Shown here: in pieces, positions 10,191 to 18,978 of the stretch
Layout of the letters: each line of letters begins with the position of its first letter
How positions within the stretch are numbered: the stretch's first letter is position 1
Source: Methylobacterium oxalidis
Lineage (GTDB): Bacteria; Pseudomonadota; Alphaproteobacteria; Rhizobiales; Beijerinckiaceae
Assembly: GCF_007992195.1 (NCBI RefSeq)
Contig: NZ_BJZU01000085.1
Location: 1-39,434 of the forward strand
Direction of reading: 5' to 3'
Length of the DNA: 39,434 nucleotides
Program-made: the position numbers and the translations under genes
The notes under the pieces: model-generated
What the model was told of the DNA's origin: nothing
Databases searched by the model: none
What the model saw: only the letters and a program-made list of their open reading frames with translations

Positions 10191-13100
10191 TCAGCCCTGC
10201 GCCTCTTCGGCCTGCGGTGGATCGAACTCGACGAGGCCCGCCTCGCCGCTGCCCGCGTCGAGGGGAATCTCGATGACGCAGCGCACGCCGCCGGGCGAGA
10301 ATTCGAGCGCGGTCGTCGCGCCGAGCTCGTAGCTCAGCCCGTCCTCGATCAGCTCGCGCCCGAACCCGCGCCGGGCCGGGTCCGTGTTCACCATCCGGAC
10401 CCCGCTCTCGCGCCACTCGAAGCGCAGGCGCCGGTCGACGTCCTCGCCGTAGGCGTGCCAGGAGATCGCGACGTGACCGTCCGGGCCGGTCAGCGCCCCG
10501 TACTTGATCGCGTTCGTCACGAGCTCGTGCAGCGCGAGCCCGAGCGTCTCGGCGGCCTTCTGGCGCAGGCGCACGCCCGGGCCCGAGAGGGACACCTGCG
10601 CGCCGTCGCGGGCGGCGTGGTTGATCACCTCGTCGCCGATCAGCTCGGCGAGGTCGATGCTCGAATCGGCCGTGCGGGTCAGGATGTTCTGGGTGCGGGC
10701 GAGCGCGCCGATGCGCCCGTCGAAGTGGGACAGGAAGCCGTCGAGGGAGGCTGTGCTCTCCGCCGTGCGCTTGGCCAGCGAGCGCACCACCGCGAGGATG
10801 TTCTTCACCCGGTGCTGCAACTCGGCGAGCAGCAGGCGCTGGCGGTCCTCCGCGCGGCGCCGCTCGTGGATGTCCGTGCAGGAACCGAACCACTTCGCCA
10901 CCGCGCCGTCGGCCTCCTGCACGGCCTCCGCCCGGGTCGTGAACCAGCGGTAGCGCCCCTGCCGGTCGCGCAGGCGCAGGTCCGTCTCGAAGGCCCGGCC
11001 GCTGGCCCGCGCCTCGGCCCAGGCGACGTCGGTGGCCTCGCGGTCGTCGGGGTGGAGTGCCGACATCCAGCCCTGTCCCAGCGCCCGTCCCGCCTCCAGG
11101 CCGGTATACTCGTAGAAGCGGGGATTCACGTAGTCGCACTGGATGTCCGGCGTCATCGTGAACAGGAAGGCGGGCACCGCCCGCTCCATGTGGTGGAACC
11201 GCTCCTGAGTGTCCTTGAGGGCCCGCTCGGCCCGGGCGGTCGCCGTGATATCGAGGAAGGTCATCACGACGCCGGCGATGAAGTTGTCGATGTTTCTGTA
11301 AGGTAGCACGCGGACGAGGCAGCGCGCGCCGGAAGCGGCGTTCTCCACCTCCCGCTCGATGGTGCCGAGCGTCCGCAGGACGCGACGGATGTCCTCCTGG
11401 AGCTCCCCGTAGTTGATGAGCGGCGCGATGTGGGTGATCGGCCGGCCGAGATCGCTCTCGATCAGGTGGAAGATCTCCACCACCGAAGGGGTGAAGCTCT
11501 TCACGCGGAAATTGTTGTCTAGGAAAACGGTCGCGATCTGCGTGCTCTCGAGCAGGTTCTTCAGGTCGCTGTTGGCCCGGTCCAGCTCGTTGACGCGGTG
11601 GCCGAGCTCGCTGTTGACGGTCTGCAACTCCTCGTTGGTCGATTGCAGCTCCTCCTTCGAGGTCTCCAGCTCCTCGTTGGCCGATTGCAGCTCCTCGTTG
11701 ACGGACTGGTACTCCTCGTTCGAGGATTTCAGCTCCTCGTTGGTGCTCTCCAACTCCTCGATCGTCGCCTGGAGGCGCTCACGGGTGAGGCGCAGCTCGG
11801 CTTCGAGCCGCTGCACGTGCTCGTCGCGGATGAAGTTCGGCGAGGGCTCGAACGCCTCGTCGCCCTCCAGGATCTCGCCGTCCTGGAACAGGACCACGAA
11901 GCTCGCCGCCTCCTCGGAGCTCAGCCGGATCGGCTCGACGATCAGGGTGACGATCCGCCGATGCCCGTTCAGGCCGATCTGGACGCGCTCGGCCTTCACC
12001 GGCTTGGCCTCGGCCTCCGCCTTGTGGAGGGCCGCGCGCAGGTCGAGGCGCAGGTCGCGGTGGGCGAGGCTGAGGAGGTTGAGGCTCGCGGCGCCCGGCG
12101 AGGGCGCGAGGTAGTGCCCGGTCCGGCCGGAGAAGTGCAGCACCTCGTAGGCGGAATCCGTGATCACGTAGGCGGGAGCGTAGCGCTCGGCCACCTGCTC
12201 GGCCCGCCGCGTCAGGGTGCCGGCGACCTCGCGGGTGCGCATGTCCTTCTCGACGGCGCCTCCGTTCCGGTCCCCCGAGGTCGCGAGCGGAAAGTCCGGG
12301 AGGACGCGGGTGACGCTGTCGAGCCGGCGGAAGATCCGGAAGCGCCGGTCGGCCGGCGCGAAGATCTTGACGTGGCGGGTCACGTTCTCGGAATTGCCGA
12401 GGAACAGGTAGCCGCCCGGCCGCAGGGCGAAGTGGAACAGGGGAATGACCCGGTTCTGGAGGTCGTTGTTGAGGTAGATCAGCAGGTTGCGGCAGGAGAC
12501 GAGGTCGAGGCGCGAGAAGGGCGCGTCCTTGATCACGCTGTGCTGGGAGAAGATGCACATCTCCCGCAATTCCTTGACGATGCAGTAGGTGTTGCCCTCC
12601 CGCACGAACCAGCGGGAGAGGCGCTCGCGGCTCATGGTCTGCGCGATCGTCTCGGTGTACCGGCCGACCCGGGCGGCGGCCAGCGCCCGCCCGTCGATGT
12701 CGGTGGCGAAGATCTGGACCTGCGGCACGAGGTCGAGCTTGGCCATGTGCTCGCGCAGCAGGATCGCGATCGAGTAGGCCTCCTCGCCGGTGGCGCAGCC
12801 GAGCACCCAGACGCGGACCTGGTCGCTCGCGCCCTTGTCGGCGAACAGCTTGGGCACGACCTCGGCCTCGAGGAACTCGAACTCGCCCGCGTCGCGGAAG
12901 AACTGCGTCACGCCGATCAGGAGGTCGTTGAAGAGGTGCTGGACCTCGGCCGAGTCCGAGCGCAGGAACTCCAGATAGGCCTCGATCGTCTCGGTCTGGA
13001 CGACCTGCATCCGCCGCTGCACCCGGCGCAGGAAGGTGTTCTGCTTGTAGCCGTGGAAGTCGTGGCCGGTCTTGTTCCGCAGCACCGCGGCGATCCGGGT

Positions 13101-13784
13101 CAGGTGGCGCGTCACCGTCTGGCGGAGCGCGCCGACGCTGCGCGAGCGCTCGATGCGCGCGAGGTGCCCCGCGTAGGTCGCGATGTGCTCCGGCATCGCC
13201 TCGGGCAGCATCACGAAGTCGACGATCGCCGCCGCGGCGCTGCTCGTGGCGGCGCCGGTCTCGCGGTCGTCCTTGCGCTGCTCGGCGAGCGTCAGGCCGC
13301 CGTGCTCCTTCACCGCCGTGGCGCCGAGGGTCCCGTCGCTGCCGGTCCCTTCGAGGATGACCGCGACGGCGCGCTCGTTCTGGTCGTCGGCGAGCGAGAC
13401 GAGGAAGCTGTCGATGGTGCCGCTCTCGGGAGAGTCGTCGGAGGCGGGCGCGACGCTGAAGCGGCCCTCGCGCACCGCCAGGATGGTGCCGGCATCGGCG
13501 AGGTAGACGTGGCCTGGCGCGACGGGCGCGCCGTCGGCGACCGGCGCGAAGGCGACGCCCGAGGACCGGATCTCGCGCATCACGCGCTCCGCCTCGGCCC
13601 CTTCCCGGTGCTGCAGGATGAGCACGTAGGCGAGGTTCGCGCCCTCGGCGAGGTGGGCGAAGAAGCGGTCGATCGACTCGACCGCGGTGGTGCTCGCGCC
13701 GATCCCGACGATCAGCAGAGGCAGGGGGGTACCGATCCCGCCGCCGGCTCCGGCCGTCTCGGATGCGGTCTCTCTCTCGCTCAC
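10191..13784 (-). CDS. CheB-CheR-PAS-HWE hybrid signalling histidine kinase
   Basis: A 1197-aa fusion. Residues about 20-195 are a CheB methylesterase domain with the triad Ser31 (GIGAS), His59 (LQH) and Asp150 (GTGSDGT). About 215-490 are a CheR methyltransferase (NDLLIGVTQFFRD, VWVLGCATGEEAYS, SCRNLLIYL). A long Glu/Asn-rich coiled coil near 655-735 is followed by two PAS domains (one is FHHMERAVPAFLFTMTPDI) and an HWE-type kinase core. That core has phosphoacceptor His991 (LQHRVKNILAVVRSLAKRT), the N-box LHELVTNAIKYGAL and the WRE motif. There is no membrane segment, so it is cytosolic. No chemoreceptor array gene is adjacent. It heads an operon with a receiver and a Crp/Fnr regulator. The input signal is unknown. 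Confidence 0.93.
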   Translation of the reverse strand: MSERETASETAGAGGGIGTPLPLLIVGIGASTTAVESIDRFFAHLAEGANLAYVLILQHREGAEAERVMREIRSSGVAFAPVADGAPVAPGHVYLADAGTILAVREGRFSVAPASDDSPESGTIDSFLVSLADDQNERAVAVILEGTGSDGTLGATAVKEHGGLTLAEQRKDDRETGAATSSAAAAIVDFVMLPEAMPEHIATYAGHLARIERSRSVGALRQTVTRHLTRIAAVLRNKTGHDFHGYKQNTFLRRVQRRMQVVQTETIEAYLEFLRSDSAEVQHLFNDLLIGVTQFFRDAGEFEFLEAEVVPKLFADKGASDQVRVWVLGCATGEEAYSIAILLREHMAKLDLVPQVQIFATDIDGRALAAARVGRYTETIAQTMSRERLSRWFVREGNTYCIVKELREMCIFSQHSVIKDAPFSRLDLVSCRNLLIYLNNDLQNRVIPLFHFALRPGGYLFLGNSENVTRHVKIFAPADRRFRIFRRLDSVTRVLPDFPLATSGDRNGGAVEKDMRTREVAGTLTRRAEQVAERYAPAYVITDSAYEVLHFSGRTGHYLAPSPGAASLNLLSLAHRDLRLDLRAALHKAEAEAKPVKAERVQIGLNGHRRIVTLIVEPIRLSSEEAASFVVLFQDGEILEGDEAFEPSPNFIRDEHVQRLEAELRLTRERLQATIEELESTNEELKSSNEEYQSVNEELQSANEELETSKEELQSTNEELQTVNSELGHRVNELDRANSDLKNLLESTQIATVFLDNNFRVKSFTPSVVEIFHLIESDLGRPITHIAPLINYGELQEDIRRVLRTLGTIEREVENAASGARCLVRVLPYRNIDNFIAGVVMTFLDITATARAERALKDTQERFHHMERAVPAFLFTMTPDIQCDYVNPRFYEYTGLEAGRALGQGWMSALHPDDREATDVAWAEARASGRAFETDLRLRDRQGRYRWFTTRAEAVQEADGAVAKWFGSCTDIHERRRAEDRQRLLLAELQHRVKNILAVVRSLAKRTAESTASLDGFLSHFDGRIGALARTQNILTRTADSSIDLAELIGDEVINHAARDGAQVSLSGPGVRLRQKAAETLGLALHELVTNAIKYGALTGPDGHVAISWHAYGEDVDRRLRFEWRESGVRMVNTDPARRGFGRELIEDGLSYELGATTALEFSPGGVRCVIEIPLDAGSGEAGLVEFDPPQAEEAQG
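11620..11770 (-). repeat. 21-bp-period coding repeat (coiled-coil heptads) in the hybrid kinase
   Basis: Within the kinase gene, units of the form NEEL-x-S-x repeat about eight times (STNEELKSSNEEYQSVNEEL and onwards). At DNA level they read as a degenerate 21-bp tandem repeat with the shared core ctcctcgttg on the + strand. The repeat encodes a parallel signalling helix between the CheR and PAS parts and is typical of CheB/CheR/PAS fusions. Confidence 0.8.
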
Positions 13785-14027
13785 GAATGCACCCGTCGCA
13801 CCTCAGCGTCCCATCCCGCCGACCGCCCCCGGCAAGATATCGCGCTCACCACTGTCCATAGCTCAGATCACCGAACGGGTTCCAGTCTCGACCACGGCCC
13901 AGCTCCGGCAGGATGGATGAATATTACTCCGTCAAGCTCGACGCGCCTCCTCTAATCAAGCTGGGCGGGTGCGGAACATCGATGCCGTATCATCGTTATC
14001 GCCGTCCCATCCCAAGAAGAAGCGGTC

Positions 14028-14645
14028 ATGGCAGAAGTGGATGACGATCAATTGCGCTATGGAAACTTGGGCGCAACCTGCCTGCATCTGTGCGTCGACA
14101 TGCAAGGCATGTTCGCCGAGCAGACGGAGTGGCACACGCCCTGGATGGAGCGCGTCCGCCCGAACGTCGCCCGGATCGTCGAGGCGCAGGCGGCGCGCAC
14201 GCTCTTCACCCGCTTCATCCCGGCCGAGCGCCCCGGCGAGGGCCGGGGCACCTGGGCCCACTACTACGAGCGCTGGGCGAGCATGACCCGCGAGCGGCTC
14301 GACCCGCGCCTGATCGATCTCGTCCCCGAACTCGCCCGTCACGTGCCGCCGGCCGAGATCTTCGACAAGACGGTCTACTCGCCCTGGTTCGGCACCGCGC
14401 TCGACGCCCGCCTGCAGGCGCGCGGCGTCGAGACCCTTGTGGTCACGGGCGGGGAGACCGATGTGTGCGTTCTCAGCACGGTGCTCGGCGCGGTCGATCA
14501 CGGCTACCGCGTGGTGGTCGTCACCGACGCGCTCTGCTCCTCCTCCGACCGGGCGCACGACGCGCTCCTCACCCTGTACCGGTCGCGCTACGGCCAGCAG
14601 GTCGAGACCGTCACCACCGAGACGGTCCTGGCCAACTGGACCTGA
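14028..14645 (+). CDS. Cysteine hydrolase (isochorismatase-like)
   Basis: A 205-aa alpha/beta hydrolase of the isochorismatase/nicotinamidase superfamily. The catalytic triad is visible as Asp24 (LCVDMQGMF), Lys114 (FDKTVYSPW) and Cys147 (GGETDVCVLST), with the cis-peptide region just before the Cys. Such enzymes hydrolyse amides, ureido compounds or isochorismate; the substrate cannot be told from sequence. The start is the ATG at 14028 after an aagaagaag-type site. A histidine phosphatase gene follows 33 nt downstream, so the two may be co-transcribed. It is divergent from the hybrid kinase. Confidence 0.9.
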   Translation: MAEVDDDQLRYGNLGATCLHLCVDMQGMFAEQTEWHTPWMERVRPNVARIVEAQAARTLFTRFIPAERPGEGRGTWAHYYERWASMTRERLDPRLIDLVPELARHVPPAEIFDKTVYSPWFGTALDARLQARGVETLVVTGGETDVCVLSTVLGAVDHGYRVVVVTDALCSSSDRAHDALLTLYRSRYGQQVETVTTETVLANWT

Positions 14646-14678
14646 GCCGGCGTGCCCGAGGGCCTTCCGACGACCTCC

Positions 14679-15266
14679 ATGAGCATGTCCCCCCGCATCG
14701 TCTGCATCCGCCACGGCGAGTCGACCTTCAACGCCGCCCACCGCGCCACCGGCCGCGACCCGTTCCACACCGACGCCCGCCTGACGGAGCGCGGCCATGA
14801 GCAGGTGCGGGCAGCCCGCGCGCGCCTGCGCGAGATCCCGTTCGAGCTCGTCGTGACCTCGCCGCTGACCCGGGCCATCGAGACCACGATGGGGCTGTTC
14901 GGGGAGCACCCGGCCGCTCCCCAGATCCTCGTCGAGGTGCTGCACCGGGAGTGCCAGGAGAGCAGCTGCGACGTCGGCCGCGCCGCCTCGCAGATCGCGG
15001 CGGAGTTCCCGCACCTGCGGGTCGACCATCTGCCCGAGATCTGGTGGCACGCGGAAGGGGAGCCGAACGCGCACGGCATCCATGTGGAGCCGCGCCACCT
15101 GTTCGACCGGCGCGTCCGGGAGTTCCGCGCCTGGCTCGGGGCGCGGACCGAGCGGACCATCGCGGTCGTCGGCCACGGCACCTTCTTCTACCACCTGACG
15201 GGGCAGTGGCTCGACAACTGCGAGAGCACGGCCCTCGACCTCGCGGCCGAGCCGGCGCTGGCCTGA
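14679..15266 (+). CDS. Histidine phosphatase family protein
   Basis: A 195-aa protein of the phosphoglycerate-mutase-like branch. The catalytic motif is IRHGESTFNAAH, the second-half Arg/Glu region is VTSPLTRAIETTMGLF, and the second catalytic His is in VVGHGTFFYHLTG. Length and motifs fit small bacterial phosphatases (SixA/PhoE/CobC-like), but the substrate is undetermined. The DUDARL-type segment reads DARLTERGHEQV. I took the ATG at 14679; a GTG 27 nt upstream or an ATG 6 nt downstream are alternatives. It is convergent with the PsiF-like gene. Confidence 0.88.
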   Translation: MSMSPRIVCIRHGESTFNAAHRATGRDPFHTDARLTERGHEQVRAARARLREIPFELVVTSPLTRAIETTMGLFGEHPAAPQILVEVLHRECQESSCDVGRAASQIAAEFPHLRVDHLPEIWWHAEGEPNAHGIHVEPRHLFDRRVREFRAWLGARTERTIAVVGHGTFFYHLTGQWLDNCESTALDLAAEPALA

Positions 15267-15269
15267 GCG

Positions 15270-15515
15270 CTACTTCGGCTTGTCGCCGGCCTTCGGCTCG
15301 CTCACCTTCTCGCCCGCGATGCACTGGATCATGAAGCTCTCGCGCATCGCGCCCTGCATGGCGTTCTCGTCGGCCTTGGCGCCGCATTCCCGCTCGCGCG
15401 CGGCCTGGGCGGGGTCCGGCGCGCCGCCCGACTGGGCGAGGGCCCCCTGGGCGAGCGTCCCCTGGGCGCCGGCGACGAGGAGGGCGAGGACGCGGGCTGT
15501 CGCTGTCACGGACAT
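15270..15515 (-). CDS. Small secreted PsiF-like protein
   Basis: An 81-aa protein with an N-terminal signal sequence (MSVTATARVLALLVAGAQG, cleavage near ALA-QSG). The mature part resembles a single PsiF-type repeat: ARERECGAKADENAM, then MRESFMIQCIAGEK, two Cys separated by about 20 residues. PsiF-repeat proteins are periplasmic; in E. coli psiF is phosphate-starvation inducible, but the biochemical role is unknown. An aggaag ribosome site stands just upstream of the ATG. The family assignment rests on the Cys spacing and the RESFMIQC motif and is moderately secure. Confidence 0.7.
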   Translation of the reverse strand: MSVTATARVLALLVAGAQGTLAQGALAQSGGAPDPAQAARERECGAKADENAMQGAMRESFMIQCIAGEKVSEPKAGDKPK

Positions 15516-15608
15516 GGTCTTCCTGCCGGCTTGAGACGCGGGCGCGGGGCGCGCGAACGCCCCGCCGCCCGCCGGATCGGGAGAGAAACCCGCGGATCGC
15601 CGCCCGGT

Positions 15609-16313
15609 TCAGGTCCGCGCGGCCTCGAGCCGGTCGCGGGCCTCGGCCGGCGCGATCGCGCCGGCCTGGCGCCCGATGCCGAGCGCCTCGTCGAGGAGCG
15701 TCGCGGCGAGCGCCCAGGTGCCCGGCACGAAGGGCGCGGCCCCTTCCGCGACCTCGGCCGCGTAGCGCGCATCCTCGGCCGCCGCGATGGCAGCCGTGGC
15801 GGCGCGCCCCACGGAGGCCGCGAGCGCCCCGGCCATCCAGGCCCTGCGCCGGGAGGCCGCATCGGCGGCCGTGCCCCCTCGCCACGCGGCCGCCCGCGCC
15901 GCGGCGAGCGCCGCCTCGAGGCCGGCCGCGCCCTCGCAGCGGGCTGCGAGATCGGGCATGGCGGCCCGGTCGAGGAGCGGGGGCAGGATGCGCCGGATGC
16001 TCTGCTCGGCGAGGAAGCGCGTGCGCTCGGCCTCCACGGCCGGCGCGTCGGCCGAGCCCGACAGGCGCAGGACGAAGGCCATCAGCCGCGGCCGCTCGGC
16101 ATCCGGCATCGCGTCGTTGAGGCCGAGCGCGTAGGCGGCGAGCGGCTTCGAGAAGCAGGCGGGCAGGTCGGAGGAGGCGGTGACGGCCCGATAGGGCAGG
16201 CCGGCCGCCACGATCGCCGCCTCGTTGATGCAGGTGCCGCCGTCCGGCCCCGGGAAGGCGTGGGAGCCCGGCAGCAGCCGCCAGTTCAGGATATGCTCGA
16301 AGCCTGCCGTCAT
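15609..16313 (-). CDS. Conserved hypothetical protein
   Basis: A 234-aa soluble Ala-rich protein beginning MTAGFEHILNWRLLPGSHAF and continuing DGGTCINEAAIVAAGLPY. I recall the segments LNWRLLPGSH, GTCINEAAIVAAGLPYR and DLPACFS from many rhizobial and methylobacterial hypothetical proteins, but no function is known to me. It has no signal peptide or clear membrane segment and is mostly predicted helical. The start was chosen at the first ATG giving that conserved N-terminus; a much longer frame upstream overlaps the neighbouring transporter and is not real. It lies 59 nt downstream of the Ni/Co exporter, on the same strand. Confidence 0.85.
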   Translation of the reverse strand: MTAGFEHILNWRLLPGSHAFPGPDGGTCINEAAIVAAGLPYRAVTASSDLPACFSKPLAAYALGLNDAMPDAERPRLMAFVLRLSGSADAPAVEAERTRFLAEQSIRRILPPLLDRAAMPDLAARCEGAAGLEAALAAARAAAWRGGTAADAASRRRAWMAGALAASVGRAATAAIAAAEDARYAAEVAEGAAPFVPGTWALAATLLDEALGIGRQAGAIAPAEARDRLEAART

Positions 16314-16372
16314 CGCGCGCCTCCGCCCGGGGGCAGAGTGGCACGGCGGGTGGACGCTTGGCGAGAGGGGCC

Positions 16373-17392
16373 TCAGGCGCCCGGCCCCGCGGCGAGGCCG
16401 GCGAGCAGCGCGACCCCGAGCACCAGCACGAAGGCCGCCGCCACGAGTTCGAGCCCCGCCACCGCGACGGCGCCCGCCCGGCCGCGGCCGCCGGCGAGCC
16501 GCAGGGCGAGCGCCTTGGCGAAGACGGCGAGGCTCGCGAGCGCCCCCGTCGTCAGGGCGGTGCCGAGCGCCATCGCCAGGGTGGCGAGGATGCCCGCCGC
16601 CAGCATTCCCTGCGAGGCGGCGAAGACGAGGATGAGGATCGCGCCCGCGCAGGGGCGGGAGCCCGCGGCGACCACCACGCCCGCGCGCTCGCGCCAGGTG
16701 GCGAGCCGGCTCACCCTCTCGGCGTCGCTGAGATGGGCGTGGCCGCAATCCGGCCCGCACGGCGCGGGTGCCGTCCCGAACGCCGCGAGGCGCCCGGCCT
16801 TGCGCCAGGTGAGGGCGAGGCCGAGGAGGGCCACCAGGGCGAAGCTCACCGTCTCGATCAGGCTGCCGGCCCGGCTCATGCCGGCCGCCGTGGTGTTGAG
16901 GAGGAAGACGCCGACCGAGACGATCAGGATCGCCACCAGCGCCTGGAGAAGCGCGGCGGCGAAGCTCAGGCCGAAGCCGCGCCGCAGCGCCCGCTCGCCC
17001 GCCACGATGTAGCCCGCGATCACCGCCTTGCCGTGGCCGGGCCCGGCGGCGTGGAACACCCCGTAGGCGAAGCCGAGCGCCGCGATCGGCCCGATGCCGC
17101 CCTCGCCCTTGAGGGCCGTGACCGCCCCCTGGAGGCTGCGGGAGAAGCTTGCCTGCACCGCCAGGAGCCAGCCGCCGAGGCCGGTGGCGGCCGGCGCCGC
17201 CTCGCGCAGGCCCATGCCGAAGGGCGAGCGGGGCGGGGGCGCGGCGATGCCGGGCGCCACGAGCCAGGTCAGGGCCGCCAGCAGCAGGGCGGCGAGCGCG
17301 ACCGCCCCCGCGGCGAGGGCGAGGTGCAGGCCGAGCCGCCGGCCGGACGGGAGCGGGCGCGCCGGCCCGGCGAGGGCGGCGGGCCGGATCAC
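16373..17392 (-). CDS. NicO/RcnA-family nickel/cobalt exporter
   Basis: A 339-aa polytopic membrane protein of the high-affinity nickel-transport/RcnA (NicO) group. It has a hydrophobic N-terminal helix, then the signature FHAAGPGHGKAVIAGYIVAG, a Cys/His-rich cytoplasmic loop CGPDCGHAHLSD as probable metal-binding site, and GSRPCAGAILILVFAAS in the second half. About six transmembrane segments are visible. It is predicted to export or handle Ni2+/Co2+. It begins on a GTG that overlaps the stop of the upstream DUF1007 gene (GTGA), so the two are translationally coupled. This pairing is recurrent in proteobacteria, from general knowledge. Confidence 0.9.
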   Translation of the reverse strand: MIRPAALAGPARPLPSGRRLGLHLALAAGAVALAALLLAALTWLVAPGIAAPPPRSPFGMGLREAAPAATGLGGWLLAVQASFSRSLQGAVTALKGEGGIGPIAALGFAYGVFHAAGPGHGKAVIAGYIVAGERALRRGFGLSFAAALLQALVAILIVSVGVFLLNTTAAGMSRAGSLIETVSFALVALLGLALTWRKAGRLAAFGTAPAPCGPDCGHAHLSDAERVSRLATWRERAGVVVAAGSRPCAGAILILVFAASQGMLAAGILATLAMALGTALTTGALASLAVFAKALALRLAGGRGRAGAVAVAGLELVAAAFVLVLGVALLAGLAAGPGA

Positions 17393-18075
17393 GGGCAGGC
17401 CACAATGACGCGGTTGGCGAATTGCACGCCGTAGTTCGAGGCGGCGGTGAGCGCCTCGAAGAAGGCTTCCGTCATGCCGGGCTTGGCCGCCTCGGCGGTC
17501 TTCGCCTCCGCCTTCGGCCGCGTCACGGTTGCGGCGCAGCCGCCCGGCGCCCCGGCGAGGCGCGCCGCGTCGGCGCCCTCGGCGAGGCTGAAGGCGACGA
17601 AGTAGGTCGGGTCGTAGACCTCCAGGGCGACCACGCCGCGGCCCTGCGGCGCCGGGCTCTTCAGGGGCAGCAGGAAGCTGAGCGTCAGGGCGCCGCCCTC
17701 CATCGCCATGCGCGGCTCGGCGGGGTCGCCGAAGACCTGCTCCTTGCCCGCCACCTTCAGCTTGGTGAAGTAGCCGAACTCGGAGAGGTTGGCGGTGTTC
17801 TCGGCGGCGAGGCCGGAGAGCTCGTCCGCGCTCAGCGTGCCGTCGCCGTTCCGGTCGAGTCCCTGCGTGATGAAGGCCGAGTAGGCGGCGTCGAAGGTCC
17901 AGGCGTGGCGGATGCCCGTGACCCGGCCGCCGTCGCCGTAATCGATCTCGGCCTTCGCCACGACCCAGACATGCGGGTGCGCCTCGGCCGGGGCTGCGAG
18001 CCCGATCCCGGCCGCCGGGAGGCCCGCGGCGAGGAGGGCGGCGAGACGGATGGCGCGGTGCGAAGCGGTCGGCAT
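17389..18075 (-). CDS. DUF1007 periplasmic protein, partner of the Ni/Co exporter
   Basis: A 228-aa exported protein with a signal peptide (LAALLAAGLPAAGIGLAAPA, cut near AEA-HPHVWV). The mature N-terminus HPHVWVVAKAEI is the DUF1007 hallmark and offers His ligands at the new terminus. An EF-hand-like loop DRNGDGTLSADEL follows near residue 75 and could bind Ca2+. DUF1007 proteins are usually encoded beside NicO/RcnA exporters and are thought to assist metal handling in the periplasm. Here the gene overlaps the exporter start. Confidence 0.88.
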   Translation of the reverse strand: MPTASHRAIRLAALLAAGLPAAGIGLAAPAEAHPHVWVVAKAEIDYGDGGRVTGIRHAWTFDAAYSAFITQGLDRNGDGTLSADELSGLAAENTANLSEFGYFTKLKVAGKEQVFGDPAEPRMAMEGGALTLSFLLPLKSPAPQGRGVVALEVYDPTYFVAFSLAEGADAARLAGAPGGCAATVTRPKAEAKTAEAAKPGMTEAFFEALTAASNYGVQFANRVIVACP

Positions 18076-18238
18076 GGTCGCGGGACGCTCGCGTGACAGG
18101 GTTAACGAAGCCTCAACGTGCCCGGAGGGCGGATTGAGCCGAGCGCGTTCCTCGCGGCCCAGTGGGGCGAAAGTCGGGCATGCCCTCCGGGCGGGAGGTT
18201 AGCCGACGCCGGGTTCGAGATGCCAGCGGACGTGCGAA

Positions 18239-18271
18239 GGGCACCGTCGCGGCCTCACCGCGACGGTGCCC
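18239..18271 (-). terminator. Strong 14-bp terminator hairpin
   Basis: A perfect 14-bp inverted repeat (gggcaccgtcgcgg / ccgcgacggtgccc) with loop cctca lies about 30 bp downstream of the small secreted-protein gene on the - strand. There is no long T-tract. It is symmetric, so it could act in both directions. Confidence 0.7.
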
Positions 18272-18301
18272 CTGCGGGCTTCGGATGCTGGACGTCCGGC
18301 C

Positions 18302-18649
18302 TTACTCGGCCGAGGCGACCTCGACCACGTCGCCGCGGCGCGAGAAGGCGATGGTCGCGTCGCGCCCGTCGGCGCCGATGCTGCCCGGCACCGAGAGCTG
18401 GACGGTCTGGTCGGCGTTCAGCGTGGTCACGAGGCGGACGACCTGCGGCTGGTCGCTGTGGCCGTTCTGGGCGGCGAGGGTCGCGACGACGCGGTAACCG
18501 TCCTTCTCGGCGGTGTAGTAGACGGAGCCGCGGTAGCTGCCGAGGTCGACCGAGTTCGCCTTGAGGGGCTTCAGCTCGACGGCGGAGGCGGCAACGACGG
18601 AGGCGAGCGAGAGCGCGGTCGCGGCGATGGCGAGCGAGAGGGTACGCAT
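18302..18649 (-). CDS. Small secreted protein of unknown function
   Basis: A 115-aa protein with a clear Sec signal (MRTLSLAIAATALSLASVVA, cleavage near ASA-VEL). The mature part is about 93 residues, predicted mostly beta (LGSYRGSVYYTAEKDGYRVV, QVVRLVTTLNADQTVQL) and without Cys. This pattern recalls small periplasmic beta-sandwich hypotheticals that are common in Methylobacterium, but I cannot name a family. It is monocistronic: about 330 bp of non-coding DNA lies upstream and a strong hairpin lies downstream. Confidence 0.82.
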   Translation of the reverse strand: MRTLSLAIAATALSLASVVAASAVELKPLKANSVDLGSYRGSVYYTAEKDGYRVVATLAAQNGHSDQPQVVRLVTTLNADQTVQLSVPGSIGADGRDATIAFSRRGDVVEVASAE

Positions 18650-18978
18650 GGTGTGAGTCCTGTGCGGTTACTGTCCGCCGGGAGCGCCCGTACGGAAAGC
18701 CGGTGGCACCGGGAGACCGCACTATGCCGAGCGTTTGGTGCGCTGCGAAGACCGAGATTTCGCGGCGCACAAATGCACAAAATTCATAGCTCGTGCGGAT
18801 AGTCACTCATAAATGCATAAGAGTGCATGGCTTGGTGATTCGAACTTGAGGCCGAGGCCGAAGCCTTGCAAAATTTTTCGAGATTGCGCCGGCCCACGCC
18901 TCCGCTCGGGTGGCGCGGCAGGCCCGCCGCCGGCCGCGACGTGCGCCTGATCGGGACGCTACTCGCGCCGCAGGGGCG
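18650..18978. other. Non-coding, partly AT-rich interval upstream of the small secreted gene
   Basis: About 330 bp without a supportable gene lie between the ccmH stop and the secreted-protein start. The stretch 18767-18870 is much richer in A/T than anything nearby and holds short repeats of atgca/tgcat (aaatgcac, aaatgcataagagtgcat). This is the likely promoter/operator region of the secreted-protein gene. No -35/-10 pair could be assigned with confidence. Confidence 0.4.

Noticed and set aside
13878..13882. ggaac on the - strand upstream of the hybrid kinase, like an EcfG general-stress -35
   Set aside because: No GTT appears 16-19 nt downstream, so the pair is incomplete.
11598..13955. 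Open frame of 785 codons antisense to the hybrid kinase
   Set aside because: It is a low-complexity mirror of the kinase reading frame; the kinase strand carries all the catalytic motifs.
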